Positions 1 to 10,232 of a DNA stretch of 64,000 bases are shown one piece after another. The stretch spans positions 1,178,001 through 1,242,000 of the forward strand of contig NC_048538.1 of assembly GCF_902806685.2 (NCBI RefSeq), in the 5' to 3' direction. The position numbers and the translations under genes were made by a program. This DNA is from Maniola hyperantus (lineage: Eukaryota > Arthropoda > Insecta > Lepidoptera > Nymphalidae). The notes below the pieces were generated by a model that was given only the letters and a program-made list of their open reading frames with translations, did no database searches and was not told the origin of the DNA. Within the stretch, counting starts at the first letter, position 1. Every line of letters begins with the position of its first letter.

Positions 1-126
1 AATTCCAGAAATGAAATGGAGAGCTTCAATAGTTCTGCGTCGAATGATACATCTAATGTGACTGTTGAAACAGAAAATGATACATATTGTGTTTATGTGT
101 GTAGTGGGCTTTTAGAGGGAAATTGA
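1..126 (+). CDS. possible 3' end of a truncated coding region (unrecognised)
   Basis: The first frame of the window is open from base 1 to a TGA at 124-126, giving 41 residues rich in Asn, Ser, Thr and Glu with a short Cys/Val/Tyr patch before the end (NDTYCVYVCSGLLEGN). An AATAAA lies 26 bases after the stop, which would fit the 3' end of a compact gene or transposase on the + strand. The 5' part lies outside the window, so no domain can be named. Random opening of this length is possible in a sequence of this composition, so this is a weak call. Confidence 0.3.
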   Translation, partial: NSRNEMESFNSSASNDTSNVTVETENDTYCVYVCSGLLEGN

Positions 127-151
127 ATTGTACCTACTTCCTACTTATAAA

Positions 152-157
152 AATAAA
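152..157 (+). terminator. AATAAA poly(A) signal candidate
   Basis: AATAAA follows the stop of the open frame at the window start by 26 bases. It is only meaningful if that frame is coding; AATAAA occurs often by chance in this AT-rich DNA. Confidence 0.3.
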
Positions 158-639
158 ATTTTCATTTTTGAGATCAAAGTGGAATTTATTTAGACTTTTT
201 TATACACAAGTAGATGGTATATATAGTTTTTAGTCGCTACTAATAGATAAGTGTAGGCAACAAAATTTATTTTCACAGACAAACGAATGTGTAATCATGT
301 GTTCCTAATAGGTAATCCGCCAGCACAGAGAATTCAACTCCTAGAGTACGCATATACAAGGATTTACATGAAAACAAAATCGTAAAATGTTGGCGGGGGA
401 CAGGGGAGAATGCTTTGTTGTGATTGGTGGACTGACTAATAAAAACAATGTGCGGAATGAGGGTACCGAACGGGCGTGGGCGATGATTCATTTAAAATTC
501 CGTGGGATCACCACGATTTAGCAATGCAATTCCTTAGGTACAGCATCAGGGTCGAGAAGTGGGTCTTCGAGTTCAATGATAAAGTCTTTACTTGGTAGAT
601 ATAGGTACCTACCTCTCAATATCAATTTATAACCGACAG
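158..639. other. no feature recognised
   Basis: AT-rich sequence with no supported gene or repeat boundary. The short open frames here have no recognisable composition or motif. Confidence 0.5.
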
Positions 640-1045
640 TTTCAAAATCCCATAAGTTTTGGTGGTCATGTCCCCTGCAGCATCAGGATTGAGGAGTTGA
701 AATCCACATTTTATATAGGACAATGTTGCAAAGTTTCTTTATCAATTAAAAAAAATACGCAAATCGGTTCAGAAATCTCGGAGATTTCTGTGTACATAGG
801 TAGAAAAACACAACTCCTTTTTTAAAAGTCGGTTAAAAAAGTATCCTTTGTTAATTCTCTACTTATCTGTAAAAGTCCCGTCAAAATAGGTTCTGCCGTT
901 CCGAAGATTAGCCCGTTCAAACTTCAAACAGACAGACAGACAGACAGTTTTTAAAAACATTTGATTCAGCTGTTATGGTACAGTTCAAATAACAATATTA
1001 TGAGCTTGCGGTAGTTATTTCGAAATTACAGACAGACACTTCATA
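640..1045 (+). repeat. interspersed repeat with (ACAG)n core, family H
   Basis: A stretch running from the block around 650-710 (CCTGCAGCATCAGGATTGAG) through an AAGTCGGTT block and a (CAGA)n run to an ACAGACAGACACTTCATAG block. The same order of blocks occurs in reverse complement at about 55733-56118, so this is a dispersed element of about 400 bp. Probably part of a Helitron-like or LINE-derived family; not named. Confidence 0.6.
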
Positions 1046-1654
1046 GAAGTATGGATTTCTATAATATAATATAAGTACGAGTTGTTTATACACGCTGAGG
1101 TAGTAGTTACCTAATAGGTATGTATGTAAGTGAGATTTTATAGTATTCATCAAAAGATAAGTAGGTAATCATTATCATTCAAAAAAAATTTAAAAATATC
1201 TATTTCAGTAGGTAAAACAATTTCACACAGTGCGTAGTAATTGGGACCATCCCAGTAACTGTTTTAGTATTGCTACGAGTACTCGTGGCAGGCGACCCCG
1301 CTCTTCCATAAAATCTTATACAATAATAATTGAAATAAGTAGTTCCTTCATAAATCATATATTTACAAAAATTCATCGGTGACATCTGTCCAACTATCTG
1401 TGTGCCATCATCAATATATCCGGACGCTAGTGTGAGCGCATGCACTCGCTACACTGCTCATCACTGAGTCTATTTCTTTCTATCACAATGTTAGGTGAAA
1501 TAGCATACAGGTTACCCACGTGGGCCGAGCAGTTCGGACGTGCATCCAGCGTCACCTTAAGGGGTGAAATAGGGATTTGAAAATTGTGTAGTCTGTCAGT
1601 TAACTGTACCTATTGGCTGCAAACTTGATCGCGTATTACTAGCGTTACCTTCAC
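1046..1654. other. no feature recognised
   Basis: No supported gene or repeat was seen. A small minus-strand open frame in 1200-1445 has no recognisable domain. Confidence 0.5.
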
Positions 1655-1990
1655 TTTTTTTATTCAGATACAAGTTAGCCCTTGACTGCAATCTCACCTG
1701 ATGGTAAGTGATGATGCAGTCTAAGATGATAGCGGGCTAACCTGGAAGGGGTATGGCAGTTTTTATTAAACCAATACCCCTTTGGTTTCTACACGGCATC
1801 GTACCGGAACGCTAAATCGCTTGGCGGCACGGCTTTGCCGGTAGGGTGCTAACTAGCCACGGCCGAAGCCTCCCACCAGACCAGACCAGAAATTTAGAAA
1901 TTATAAAATTCCAAACCCCTGCCAGGAATCGAACCCGGGACCTCCCACTAATAAGACCACAGCGCTCACCACTGCGCCAAGGAGGTCGTC
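1655..1990 (-). mobile_element. tRNA-derived SINE, family A, full length
   Basis: Read on the minus strand, a tRNA-like head begins at the right end with an A box (TGGCGCAGTGG, 1969-1979) and a B box (GGTTCGATTCC, 1925-1935), both matching RNA polymerase III consensus. A body of about 260 bp follows and ends in a T-rich (plus-strand) tail at 1655. Near-identical copies lie at 4790-5127, 14367-14701, 36936-37498, 52853-53226 and, headless, 61332-61570. Copy number and shared ends show it is a mobile SINE rather than a gene. Confidence 0.85.
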
Positions 1991-2998
1991 AAACATCAAT
2001 TCACTTTGGCTCTGAGTCAATTTGAATCGACTCTTATGGCGAGTGGCGAGACGAAACGCAATGGCGAACATGTAAATGCACGGTTAGAGATAAGTTTGGA
2101 TGTTAGTTCTACCACTGACACTGTTGTACTGACTGAGGAACTAATGGTGGGTTCCGGGCAGTCTCAACCACGCTGCGTCGCGAGCCTAGTCCCTGTAGAA
2201 AAAGAGGAGGGGTCTGAAATTAGTCGGGCTTACGTCGACTAATCTACGTGAGCACCTATAGCCGAGATCATTTATATTTCCTGGTTCTTCCTTAATTATT
2301 ATAAATAATCGATATTGAAATATAACTGATAGATAAGAACTTATAAATTAATCAACCTTTACTAATAGATTGCTTATTTTTGATTGAATTTTGCCGTGAC
2401 ATACTTAATTGGAATTTTCGCTTAAAATACTTATAATCAAGATAATGAGTTACGAAATCTTATCATAATATCTGTTATCCGCCTTCGGCGAATTAAAGGG
2501 AAGTTATCAGTTAACGAGTAGGTACCTAAAGGTAGATACGCTTACACGGGCAATTGAAATTCCGCAATTCCAGACAATTTAGTCAATTATGACGTCACGA
2601 CCACATGAAGCAATTTACTGCAATACCCAGCAATACCTGCAAAATGTCAGGAATGTTATGCGAAATAATTGTTCCAGATTGCTTCACTTATTGTCCCATA
2701 TTGTTCTATACATGTTGCCTGGCGACAATTGTTTAAAAAAATGCCCATGTAAGCGCACCATATGTAGTTACATAAAATCAAGCCTTATCAGTTTACGGGT
2801 GTTGTATTTTACCGACTTTAATATTTGATTAAACATGCCCTAATTCTTGTTTTTACTTTGTTAGATCTCCAAGATTTGTAACTTTGATTAGGACGATATA
2901 AAACTTAATAATAATAATAATATATTTATATAATTTTTTTAGTGTTTTACATGGACTTTAAGGAAATTTCTAAATAATTTAGGTAAATACTTATCAAA
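1991..2998. other. no gene recognised; AT-rich
   Basis: Contains a 78-codon open frame (2006-2242, +), rich in Ser, Thr, Val and Glu with no motif I recognise, and AT-rich sequence after it. I see no splice pattern, copy elsewhere in the window, or poly(A) context to support expression. Confidence 0.45.
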
Positions 2999-3070
2999 AA
3001 TTGCGGACCGGCAGGAATCGAACCCGCGTCTCCTTAGATCGCGCCCGACGACGCTCTGATCACTAAGTTA
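2999..3070 (-). repeat. tRNA-like SINE head fragment
   Basis: The minus strand carries a B-box-like GGTTCGATTCC next to a stretch that resembles a tRNA half. It lacks a clear A box and body, so it is read as the head of a decayed SINE rather than a tRNA gene. Confidence 0.45.
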
Positions 3071-3235
3071 TTGAATTCTGACTAAGCAGATTTTTGTACG
3101 GTAATTAAAAACACAGGTGTGGTATTTATTTATGTTTTTTGCTGTCGTTACAAGCCGAGTCGCGTGAATAGCGCATAGATCAGTGCGCCTCTTTACAGCT
3201 GTATATCACATGTTTTACGTTACCTACTCGTACTT

Positions 3236-3475
3236 AGGTATTTTATTTATTTTATTTATTATAGGAAAATCAACAGCGAAATAATACAATAAGTTTCTTA
3301 AATGCTAATTACAGAAGTATGGCCAATTACAGATTTTCTCGAAAAATTAACAATATAAAGAGTGAGTTTAAATTATTTCATACAGAGGAACAAAATTAAA
3401 AAAAAAAGAACAATTATTGGCTAAGTACATGACATAATATCAAAACTAAGTGGATGAAGGAAATAAAAACATACT
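3236..3475 (-). repeat. LINE 3' tail, reverse orientation
   Basis: Begins with a (TTTTATTTA)n run, the reverse complement of an A-rich LINE tail, followed by unique-looking AT-rich sequence. The same kind of start is seen at about 11866 and 37012, where it interrupts other repeats. Confidence 0.4.
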
Positions 3476-3479
3476 TAGT

Positions 3480-3735
3480 ATCCTTGGAAGCCTAGAGTAA
3501 AAAGCTGCAATATGTAAAGTGGTGATAATAAAAAGAATACCCGGCTGAGTTTGTTGTGGACTCTTCTCAGACCTGGGCGCGTTTGGAACCCTCGTAGCTT
3601 TAGTTTTAAGTTTGCGTAATAATTATCACCACTATATCTTACAAATCTAACACCATACCAGACCATCAATACGAGTAATTTATTACCTATTTTGAATAAA
3701 GCATTTGACTTTGACTTTGACTTTATACACGCATG
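3480..3735 (+). repeat. non-LTR retrotransposon 3' end with (TTTGAC)n tail
   Basis: A 3'UTR-like block (GGCTGAGTTTGTTGTGGAC, then CGCGTTTGGAACCCTCGTAG) ends in TTGACTTTGACTTTGACTTT. Related 3' ends occur near 22600, 26668-26880 and 32366-32455, the last two with the tail on the left. The tandem TTTGAC tail and the loss of everything 5' are typical of 5'-truncated LINE copies. Confidence 0.65.
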
Positions 3736-3745
3736 CATACCTAAA

Positions 3746-4090
3746 TACAGGGTGTAACCAGAATGCTAGCAAAAACTTAGCGTTATTGTTATAGGTACTA
3801 TCTAAGCACAATCCAATACCAATAACCATTTGCGTCATTTCGTAGTTTTAGTGTATAGTATTTTTGAAATCCGCAATGTATAGCGTGCAGAACTCGGATC
3901 GACTCCGAGTGGCCTACTTACGCAACGTTCATTGACCTCTAGCGACAGTCAAATGTTTTATTTGCAATATATCGTGAACTTTTACAAAATTATTGAAATA
4001 GTTTTTCGCGTTTATTTTTGGTGTCATATCACTAATCGTCATTACTGTCACCTGTCTTCGTTTTTGCTAGCGTTCTGGTTACACCCTGTA
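3746..4090. mobile_element. MITE, TIR CAGGGTGTAACC, TA target duplication
   Basis: The element body 3748-4088 starts CAGGGTGTAACCAGAA.GCTAGC and ends with the reverse complement of the same sequence (TIR about 25 bp), with TA on both outer sides. Size and TA duplication suggest a Tc1/mariner-type non-autonomous element. Other copies: 35931-36428 (with a nested insert), a fragment ending 32028, and a truncated copy ending 63369. Confidence 0.85.
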
Positions 4091-4225
4091 TATTCGCGTA
4101 TTAAATCTATCTGCATGCCAAATTTCAGCCCGATCCGTCTAGTAGTTTGAGCTGTGCATTGATAGACCAGTCAGTCAGTCAATCAGTCAGTCAGTCAGTC
4201 ACCTTTTCCTTTTATATATTTAGAT
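4091..4225 (-). mobile_element. Helitron-like fragment
   Basis: Carries the block GATCCGTCTAGTAGTTTGAG, a (GTCA)n run and the end CCTTTTATATATTTAGAT that recur at 35380-35460, 37800-37925, 42700-42790 and 56290-56370. This is the 5' end of the Helitron-like family read in reverse; the CTAG end is missing. Confidence 0.6.
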
Positions 4226-4654
4226 AATAGAAAATGACTTTGGAATTGATTGACCTCGAAGGGTAAAACGGTCTGTCGTCTTCATAAAATATTCTTGTTA
4301 TGGTATGTCATTCCCCATAAAGTTTCCCACAGACTATAGACTTTTTATTGACGACTAGCTTAGATATAGGTTTTTTAATCTCTTTGACTATCTGTTAATC
4401 CAGGGTATAATCTATCTCCAATCCAAATTTCAGTCAAATCTACCCAATAGTTTTTGCGTAACAAACATACACACAAACTTTCGCCTTTGTAATATTAGTG
4501 TGATGATGCGACGATAATAACTTTCACAATCAAAATCTAACCTTCCACGAGTACTTTTATAGTTTTTGGAAACTTAATTTGTTATCGAGTTTCTCTATGT
4601 ATCCATAGCTAAACATCCCTAGTAAATTTTTTATGAAATTATTGTTAACATGAA
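4226..4654. repeat. mostly degraded Helitron-like sequence
   Basis: 4350-4503 resembles the 5' part of another Helitron-like variant in reverse (CCAGGGTATAATCTATCTCC... CTTTGTAATATTAGTG), also seen in the forward sense around 13915-14020. The rest shows nothing recognisable. Confidence 0.4.
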
Positions 4655-4760
4655 ATGCCGGTGAAGTACGAGTCAGATTCGCGCACTGAGGGTTCCGTAT
4701 TACGTCCGTCCTATTTTTCATCCAAGTGCCAAAAGAGCCTTGTCGTACTGTATTTTACCA
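4655..4760 (+). repeat. fragment of interspersed repeat D
   Basis: Contains GTACGAGTCAGATTCGCGCA followed by CTGAGGGTTCCGTATTACG, the start of repeat D that is intact at 22070-22524. Confidence 0.6.
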
Positions 4761-4787
4761 GGAATACAACCAGGAATATATAGCATT

Positions 4788-5127
4788 TTATTTATTTATT
4801 CAGATACTAGTTAGCCCTTGACTGCAATCTCACCTGGTGGTAAGTGATGATGCAGTCTAAGGTGATAGCGGGCTAACCTGGAAGGGGTATGGCAATTTTT
4901 ATTAAACCCATACCCCTTTGGTTTCTACACGGCATCGTACCGAAACGCTAAATCGCTTGGCGGCACGGCTTTACCGGTAGGGTGGTAACTAGCCACGGCC
5001 GAAGCCTCCCACCAGACCAGACCAGAAATTTAGAAATTATAAAATTCCAAACCCCTGCCAGGAATCGAACCCGGGACCTCCCCCTATTAAGACCACAGCG
5101 CTCACCACTGCGCCAGGGAGGTCGTCA
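4788..5127 (-). mobile_element. tRNA-derived SINE, family A, full length
   Basis: Same architecture as the copy at 1655: tRNA-like head with A and B boxes at the right end (minus strand) and T-rich tail at 4788. Very similar along its whole length, so recently active. Confidence 0.85.
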
Positions 5128-5152
5128 AATACTGCATACATATAGTATAGCA

Positions 5153-5450
5153 GTGGTACTGATTCTGAGCACACCAAAATTTTAGAGTATTCGCATCCTC
5201 TTCTTACTAATGTAATATGTAAAGGACAGACACAGTTTGACAGTTTTCAATTTAATTTAGAGGCGTCAAACCACGTGACGTTAGCTGCCAGTCGCGAGCC
5301 TACTATTTAAATTTATAGCGTGCACTAAAATTTAGAATATTCAAATGTAAAATTCATGTTCCGTCCCGTTTTAGCAAATTTAAAAGGAAAAAGATGCACA
5401 TACACTAAATTTAGTTTAGAGATGTGCAAATTCGTTCTGCCGAGTTAAGT
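5153..5450. mobile_element. MITE-like repeat E (GGTACTGATTCTGAGCAC)
   Basis: Starts with the block GGTACTGATTCTGAGCAC and proceeds through GGACAGACACAGTTTGACAG and GTCGCGAGCCTACT. Copies at 11454-11740, 51727-52015 and 57473-57735 end in CAGAATCGGTACC or similar, the reverse complement of the start, so the family has imperfect terminal inverted repeats. Confidence 0.65.
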
Positions 5451-5817
5451 TGACTTAATGTCATAGCCCCATCCGAATAACCTATCGTCTGCTTAAGTCT
5501 GCACTTTGTGGGGACCTTAAAATAAAATATTCTTATTATGGCGTGTCATTCCCCATAAACATCACAAACTTATAACGCCTACCATGTCAGCGGGCGCCAA
5601 TTTATGACGTACAATCTTCAGCATTATTAAATTTATTAAATGAAGCCATACGGAGTTGTTAGCCTTGTTTAAAATTACCATTATGGGTGACAGAAATATG
5701 TTATTTTATTATGAACATAATTATTATGAATTGACTTGGATCTTGTCACTTGACAGCATTTCAAATAAAATTTTTACTATCCCGTTTTAAGCTTTGATAA
5801 GAAATCATTTATTTAAA
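5451..5817. other. no feature recognised
   Basis: AT-rich sequence without a supported gene or repeat. Confidence 0.45.
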
Positions 5818-6200
5818 ACTAGCTGACCCGCCCCGGTTTCGCCCGGGTAGAATTTAGAAAATCGGTGTGGGGGTAGAATTTTCAAAAATCCTAAAATAGG
5901 TTTTTTTTGTAACCGAAAACCCAAATACCAATTTTCATGGAAATAACTTGAATAGTGACGGAATTTCATACAAACTTTCATCCCTTATTTAACCCTCTTG
6001 GCAGTAGAATTTTTTAATATCGTGAAATACATAGGTATTTTTATTCTTAACCGAACGCCTAAATAAGTATCTACCAATTTTCATCGATGATACAAACTTC
6101 CATTCCCTAAAGTTGCGTAATAAAGGGTCTAAAAATTTTTTGTCTGTGGTGTGTTGTTAGCCTTACAATAAAGTTTAATTAATAAATTATTAGTATAGAT
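5818..6200 (-). mobile_element. Helitron-like element
   Basis: Starts CTAGCTGACCCGCCCCGG..., the reverse complement of the CTAG 3' end with its GC hairpin, and ends ATTAGTATAGAT, the reverse of the TCTATACTAAT 5' end. No target duplication is expected and none is seen. It has no coding capacity. Confidence 0.7.
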
Positions 6201-6660
6201 TAAAGCTACCCTTACTTTTCATACCATATTAATTATGAGAGCCCCAAATTATCCATCACATATCCAAAGCTCATTACCCCCCTCCCAAACCTCCCAAACC
6301 CTCCAAACCCCCCTCAATATCACATCCCCTAGATTTTGTTTCGCGCCCATCACCCATCAATCAGGCGACAAGCTGATTGATGTGACGACACTCGATTCAT
6401 AAAGGTATTAATTTAACTTTGCCGCTGACATTGATTGATATTATCGATATTAATGCGATATATACTCGAATAATTACCCCGCGGCCTCCGTCCGTATCGA
6501 TTATTCACATCCGATGTACCTAGGTACCCACTCGTGCGAGTTGATAGTTTCTATAATCGATAGCAGAAATATTAAAATGAATGCAATGCTGTTGAAGTTG
6601 TATTGATATTTTTATCGATTATTATTATTCATTGTTTGATTAATGCAAGTACCTAGTGTT
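6201..6660. promoter_or_regulatory. repeat-free stretch with a PBC/Hox-like dyad
   Basis: A C-rich tract (6280-6320) is followed by a perfect dyad: CATCAATCAG at 6355-6364 and CTGATTGATG at 6373-6382, separated by 8 bases. Each arm holds TGATTGAT, matching the PBC/Hox consensus TGATNNAT. Several ATCGAT motifs follow. No copy of this stretch was noticed elsewhere in the window. Regulatory function is an inference. Confidence 0.3.
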
Positions 6661-7019
6661 TATTGACATGTAACATTGAGCTGGTAACAATCCACGAGAA
6701 AAAGAGAAGGAAAAACGTTAGTAGCCGTAGTAAGATATTGACAAAAAAAAGCAAAAATGATTTTGACAAACTAATTTAGTACAATCTTGTGACAGTATGA
6801 GTGATGACTAGCAGGTGCCCGTGACTTTGTCGGTGTGGATTTATGTTATTAAAAAATCCTACTGGAGTTTTTCGAAATCCTTATCTTAAATTTACCTCAG
6901 TTTTGTTGTCAATTAATTACGTAAGCTACTTACGTGAGCAAAACTTACTAACAAAAAAATTTACCAGTCAGCGATTTGACCTACTGTCTTTGATATGACT
7001 GACAGACGGTAAACATGTT
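6661..7019. other. no feature recognised
   Basis: No supported gene or repeat was seen. Confidence 0.4.
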
Positions 7020-7058
7020 TGTACTTTGTAGCAAATGTTTTTATTCAGCATCTCTAGT

Positions 7059-8152
7059 AAGACAAACGTATAACAAACGTGTTATACGAGAGAGCAACAA
7101 GTGCCCATTTGTAGCTGTCAGTCGCGACCCACGCTCTGCCATACTACGGGTTAGAACTTACTACATCCTGTATATGGTAGCCTGGTAGGCATTGATATAA
7201 TTAATTATAATGAATTGCTATGATTAATTGATATAATTAATTAATAAGTGGATGGACCCCAAATAGTGTCCGTGAAAATATCAGCTCAGCTAAGTTTAGA
7301 CGTATGTTTATAATAAATAGAGTTAGCTTTTATTATGACTAATTTACACTGAGAAATTTACAATTTTTCATACATAATTAGTTTGCTTGATCATGAATTC
7401 ACATGATGGTAATTAATTAGTCTAATACCTAACACTTAGAGGTAATAATCAAGGAGTCATTATATATCTTTTTTTGTTATTAAGTAGTATCCTTTAATGG
7501 TAACACGGATTACGGATGTACTTCAAACAACAAAATGTTAGACAAACGTTTAAACAAACGCCCGTGTTATACGAGAGAGCAACAAGTGCCCATTTGTAGC
7601 TGTCAGTCGCGACCCACGCTGACTGCCATACTACGGGTTAGAGCTTACTACACGCTGTATATGGTAGCCTGGTAGGCATTGATATAATTAATTATAATTA
7701 ATTGCTATGATTAATTGATATAATTAATTAATGAGTGGATGAACTTATGGACCCCAAATAGTGTCCGTGAAAATATCAGCTCAGCTAAGTTTAGACGTAT
7801 GTTTATAATAAATAGAGTTAGCTTTTATTATGACTAATTTACACTGAGAAATTTACAATTTTTCATACATAATTAGTTTGCACTAGATCATGAATTCACA
7901 TGATGGTAAATTAGTCTAATACCTAATACTTAGAGGTAATGATCAAGGAGTCATTACATTATATCTTTTTATTAAGTAATATCCTTTAATGGTAACACGA
8001 ATATTTCAAACAACAGAATGTTAGACAAACGTTTAAACAAACTCCCGTGTTGTACGAGAGAGCAACAAGTGCCCATTTGTAGCTGTCAGTCGCGGCCCAC
8101 GCTGACTGCCATACTACGGGTTAGAGCTTACTACACCCTGTATATGGCAGGT
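7059..8152. repeat. tandem array, about 484-bp unit, 2.2 copies
   Basis: The landmark GTTATACGAGAGAGCAACAAG begins at 7081 and 7566 and, with one change, at 8049, giving periods of 485 and 483 bp. The first two units are complete and very similar; the third ends near 8152. Each unit includes an AT-rich inverted block built on ATATAATTAATTA. No ORF is shared by the units. Confidence 0.9.
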
Positions 8153-8530
8153 TACATTTATTAATCCAGTATAAAAAAAATTATAAAGTAAAAAAATAAT
8201 TCAAAAAGTTATCCGTTATGGACTGTTTTCGCAAGGGACAGAATTCTTTTTTTGGGTCATGTGGACGGAACCCTTTGTGTGCGAGTTCGACTCGGATTTG
8301 ACCGATTTTTTACTTACTAGTTGTTAAACCGGTCTTATTTAAATAAGTAGGTAATAGGTACCTACTATTATTCATGTAAAGTAATCATCGTCATCATCGG
8401 CCCACCAATTTTATTAGATATCGAGCACGCTTCTCCTTTCAGAAGGGTTTAGTATCCACCCGGATAAGAACGTTCTATATTCTTTCTAAAAAAAATAAAA
8501 AAAAATAAAAAAAAATATACCTACTACAAT
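8153..8530. repeat. degraded repeat sequence
   Basis: 8220-8310 resembles a decayed piece of repeat D (CGGAACCCTTTGTGTGCGAG). 8485-8515 is an A-rich simple repeat. Nothing else is recognised. Confidence 0.35.
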
Positions 8531-8733
8531 CCCCACAGAATGATGCTCGCAATCCGTACGCGTCGAGCTCGAGACGTCTGGACATCATTTTCATTAGAAG
8601 CTCCACTCGACTCCATTTATACTAATGTAGAGGTGAGATTGGATCGGGTGATCCGGACATTTTTCTTGTTTTCGCCACTAAAAATAACGTAAGGTGGTAA
8701 CTTGCAGAATAGTGATTGACGAGATATTTTATT
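8531..8733. repeat. direct duplication, copy 1
   Basis: A block of about 200 bp (AATCCGTACGCGTCGAG...; then GGTGAGATTGGATCGGGTG) that recurs at 9062-9265 in the same orientation, offset 531 bp. Both copies keep a small hairpin, GGATC-GGGT-GATCC. Confidence 0.85.
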
Positions 8734-9061
8734 TGTGTTTTTTGAGTGGTTGATCTGTGACGTGCACGGTCATCGATCTGAGCTAAACAGCGCGCGAGCG
8801 AAAACAGTCATCCGTGCGTGTTAGAAAGGGGAAAACGTCTAGTTCAATTGTAGCGAGTAACCATTTGCTACGTTCCCAAAAAACAAGTTTTTGCACTAAC
8901 AATAATAAGTGCGATATTTGGAAAAATAATCTGTGAAATCACTGTGAAGAAAAATAATAATTTCACTAAATGAAAATTATACAAAAGTAGCATTAATGCC
9001 CATTGCTTTCGCTAGTATCCAACCGGATAAGTAAATCCAGTGATGTTCTAGATACTAAAAT
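8734..9061. other. unique spacer between the two duplicated blocks
   Basis: Contains a CpG-rich patch (CAGCGCGCGAGCGAAAACAG around 8790) and AT-rich sequence after it. It has the look of a 5' untranslated exon, but no start codon, donor or downstream gene supports that. Confidence 0.25.
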
Positions 9062-9265
9062 CCCCTCAGAATGACGCTAGCAATCCGTACGCGTCGAGGT
9101 CGAGACGTCTGGACATCATTTTCATTAGAACCTCCACTCGACTCCATTTATACTAATGTAGAGGTGAGATTGGATCGGGTGATCCGGACGTTTTTCTTGT
9201 TTTCGCCGCCAAAAATAACGTAGGGAGGCTACTTGTGGAATAGTGATTAAGGAGATTTAGATTTC
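9062..9265. repeat. direct duplication, copy 2
   Basis: Second copy of the block at 8531-8733, differing at scattered bases and retaining the GGATC/GATCC hairpin. Confidence 0.85.
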
Positions 9266-9510
9266 ATGATTGATGAAGATTTGTGTTTCCTGAAAAATAA
9301 AATCGAGATACCTACTTACTACAGTATAGTTTCTGCAAAAATAGACTTATTTTTAAACGCACCAGATAATAAGTACTAGATATAGGAAATACTTAGAGGA
9401 AACTTGGTAGAAAAATTGTCTTTTTTTTTCAAATATTGAAACTCAAGGAATTTTTTCATTTTTGGATACAAAAAAAGCAAATTTTGGTAGGTAGGTAGGT
9501 AGGTATTTAA
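9266..9510. other. no gene; short (GGTA)n microsatellite
   Basis: AT-rich sequence with a GGTAGGTAGGTAGGTAGGTA run near 9486-9506. Confidence 0.5.
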
Positions 9511-9655
9511 GGTGAAGGAAAACATCGCGAGGAAACCTGCATGAATTTTCCATAATGTTCTCAAAGGTGTGTGAAGTCTGCCAATCCGCACTTGGCCAGC
9601 GTGGCCTCATTCTGAGAGGAGACCCCTCCTCAGTAGTGAACCGGTGACGAGTTGA
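9511..9655 (+). repeat. SINE family C, partial
   Basis: Reverse complement of the body of the copies at 33394-33641 and 61062-61600 (AACATCGCGAGGAAACCTGC, then GTGTGTGAAGTCTGCC). The tRNA-like head is missing. Confidence 0.7.
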
Positions 9656-9721
9656 TCATGTCGAGAGCACGTAACAACTACTACTAACATGCCATCATTA
9701 GCATTTTGAGGTTCGGGCTAC

Positions 9722-9830
9722 TTGTTGCGTTGTGACGTCACACTCACAGTGACGTCACGCGCAGTCGTTCGTTACCCGCTTAGCTGTGGATCCGCGGTCA
9801 TTTGTCTCCCAGTCAGTCCGGTGTGACCAG
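9722..9830 (+). promoter_or_regulatory. twin CRE sites, possible promoter
   Basis: Two perfect 8-bp CRE/ATF palindromes TGACGTCA at 9733-9740 and 9750-9757, centred 17 bp apart, followed about 55-65 bp later by a TCAGT initiator-like sequence (near 9810). No gene begins downstream; Helitron-like sequence starts about 9945. Confidence 0.3.
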
Positions 9831-9944
9831 TGAATAACTCACTGACTGCGATTTTGTCACGAGTATTAGGGTGAAATCATTTAGCGACAAAATGTTGAGC
9901 CATTTTGCCATGAAGGAAGAATATGCAAGATACACCCATATTAA

Positions 9945-10225
9945 AAAATGCGAAAGTGTGTTTGTTTGTTCTTCAATCATGTCGCAACGAGTGAAAGTAA
10001 TTTTTTACAAGGATATAATAATAAAATTAAAGACGTGGAGACTGTATAATATCAGCAGAGGCTACTTTTTATATCGGAAAATCAGAGTTCCCATGGGATT
10101 TTTAAAAAACTAAAAATGTAAAAACCATGATGTTTTAAAGTCGCGAGCATCATAATATAAAATACAGAAAAACCTAGGTCCCATTGCCGGCAAAAAGAAG
10201 TGAAAAGCTAGCAGACAGACAGACA
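9945..10225 (+). mobile_element. Helitron-like element, truncated
   Basis: Starts with the family block AATGCGAAAGTGTGTTTG and includes CTTCAATCATGTCGCAACG and a GATAAAAAGTAGCC-like block in reverse sense. It ends at a (GACA)n run and is joined to another Helitron-like element at about 10233. An open frame over its left part is chance reading of the repeat. Confidence 0.6.
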
Positions 10226-10232
10226 CAGATCC

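Noticed and set aside
2006..2242. 78-codon frame as a gene
   Set aside because: No motif, no splice or poly(A) context; chance opening cannot be excluded.
7140..7240. AT-rich palindromes as a replication origin or scaffold site
   Set aside because: They are part of the 484-bp tandem unit, and nothing beyond base composition supports such a role.
9871..10113. 80-codon frame after the twin CRE sites
   Set aside because: Its start is GTG and most of it is read from a Helitron-like repeat.
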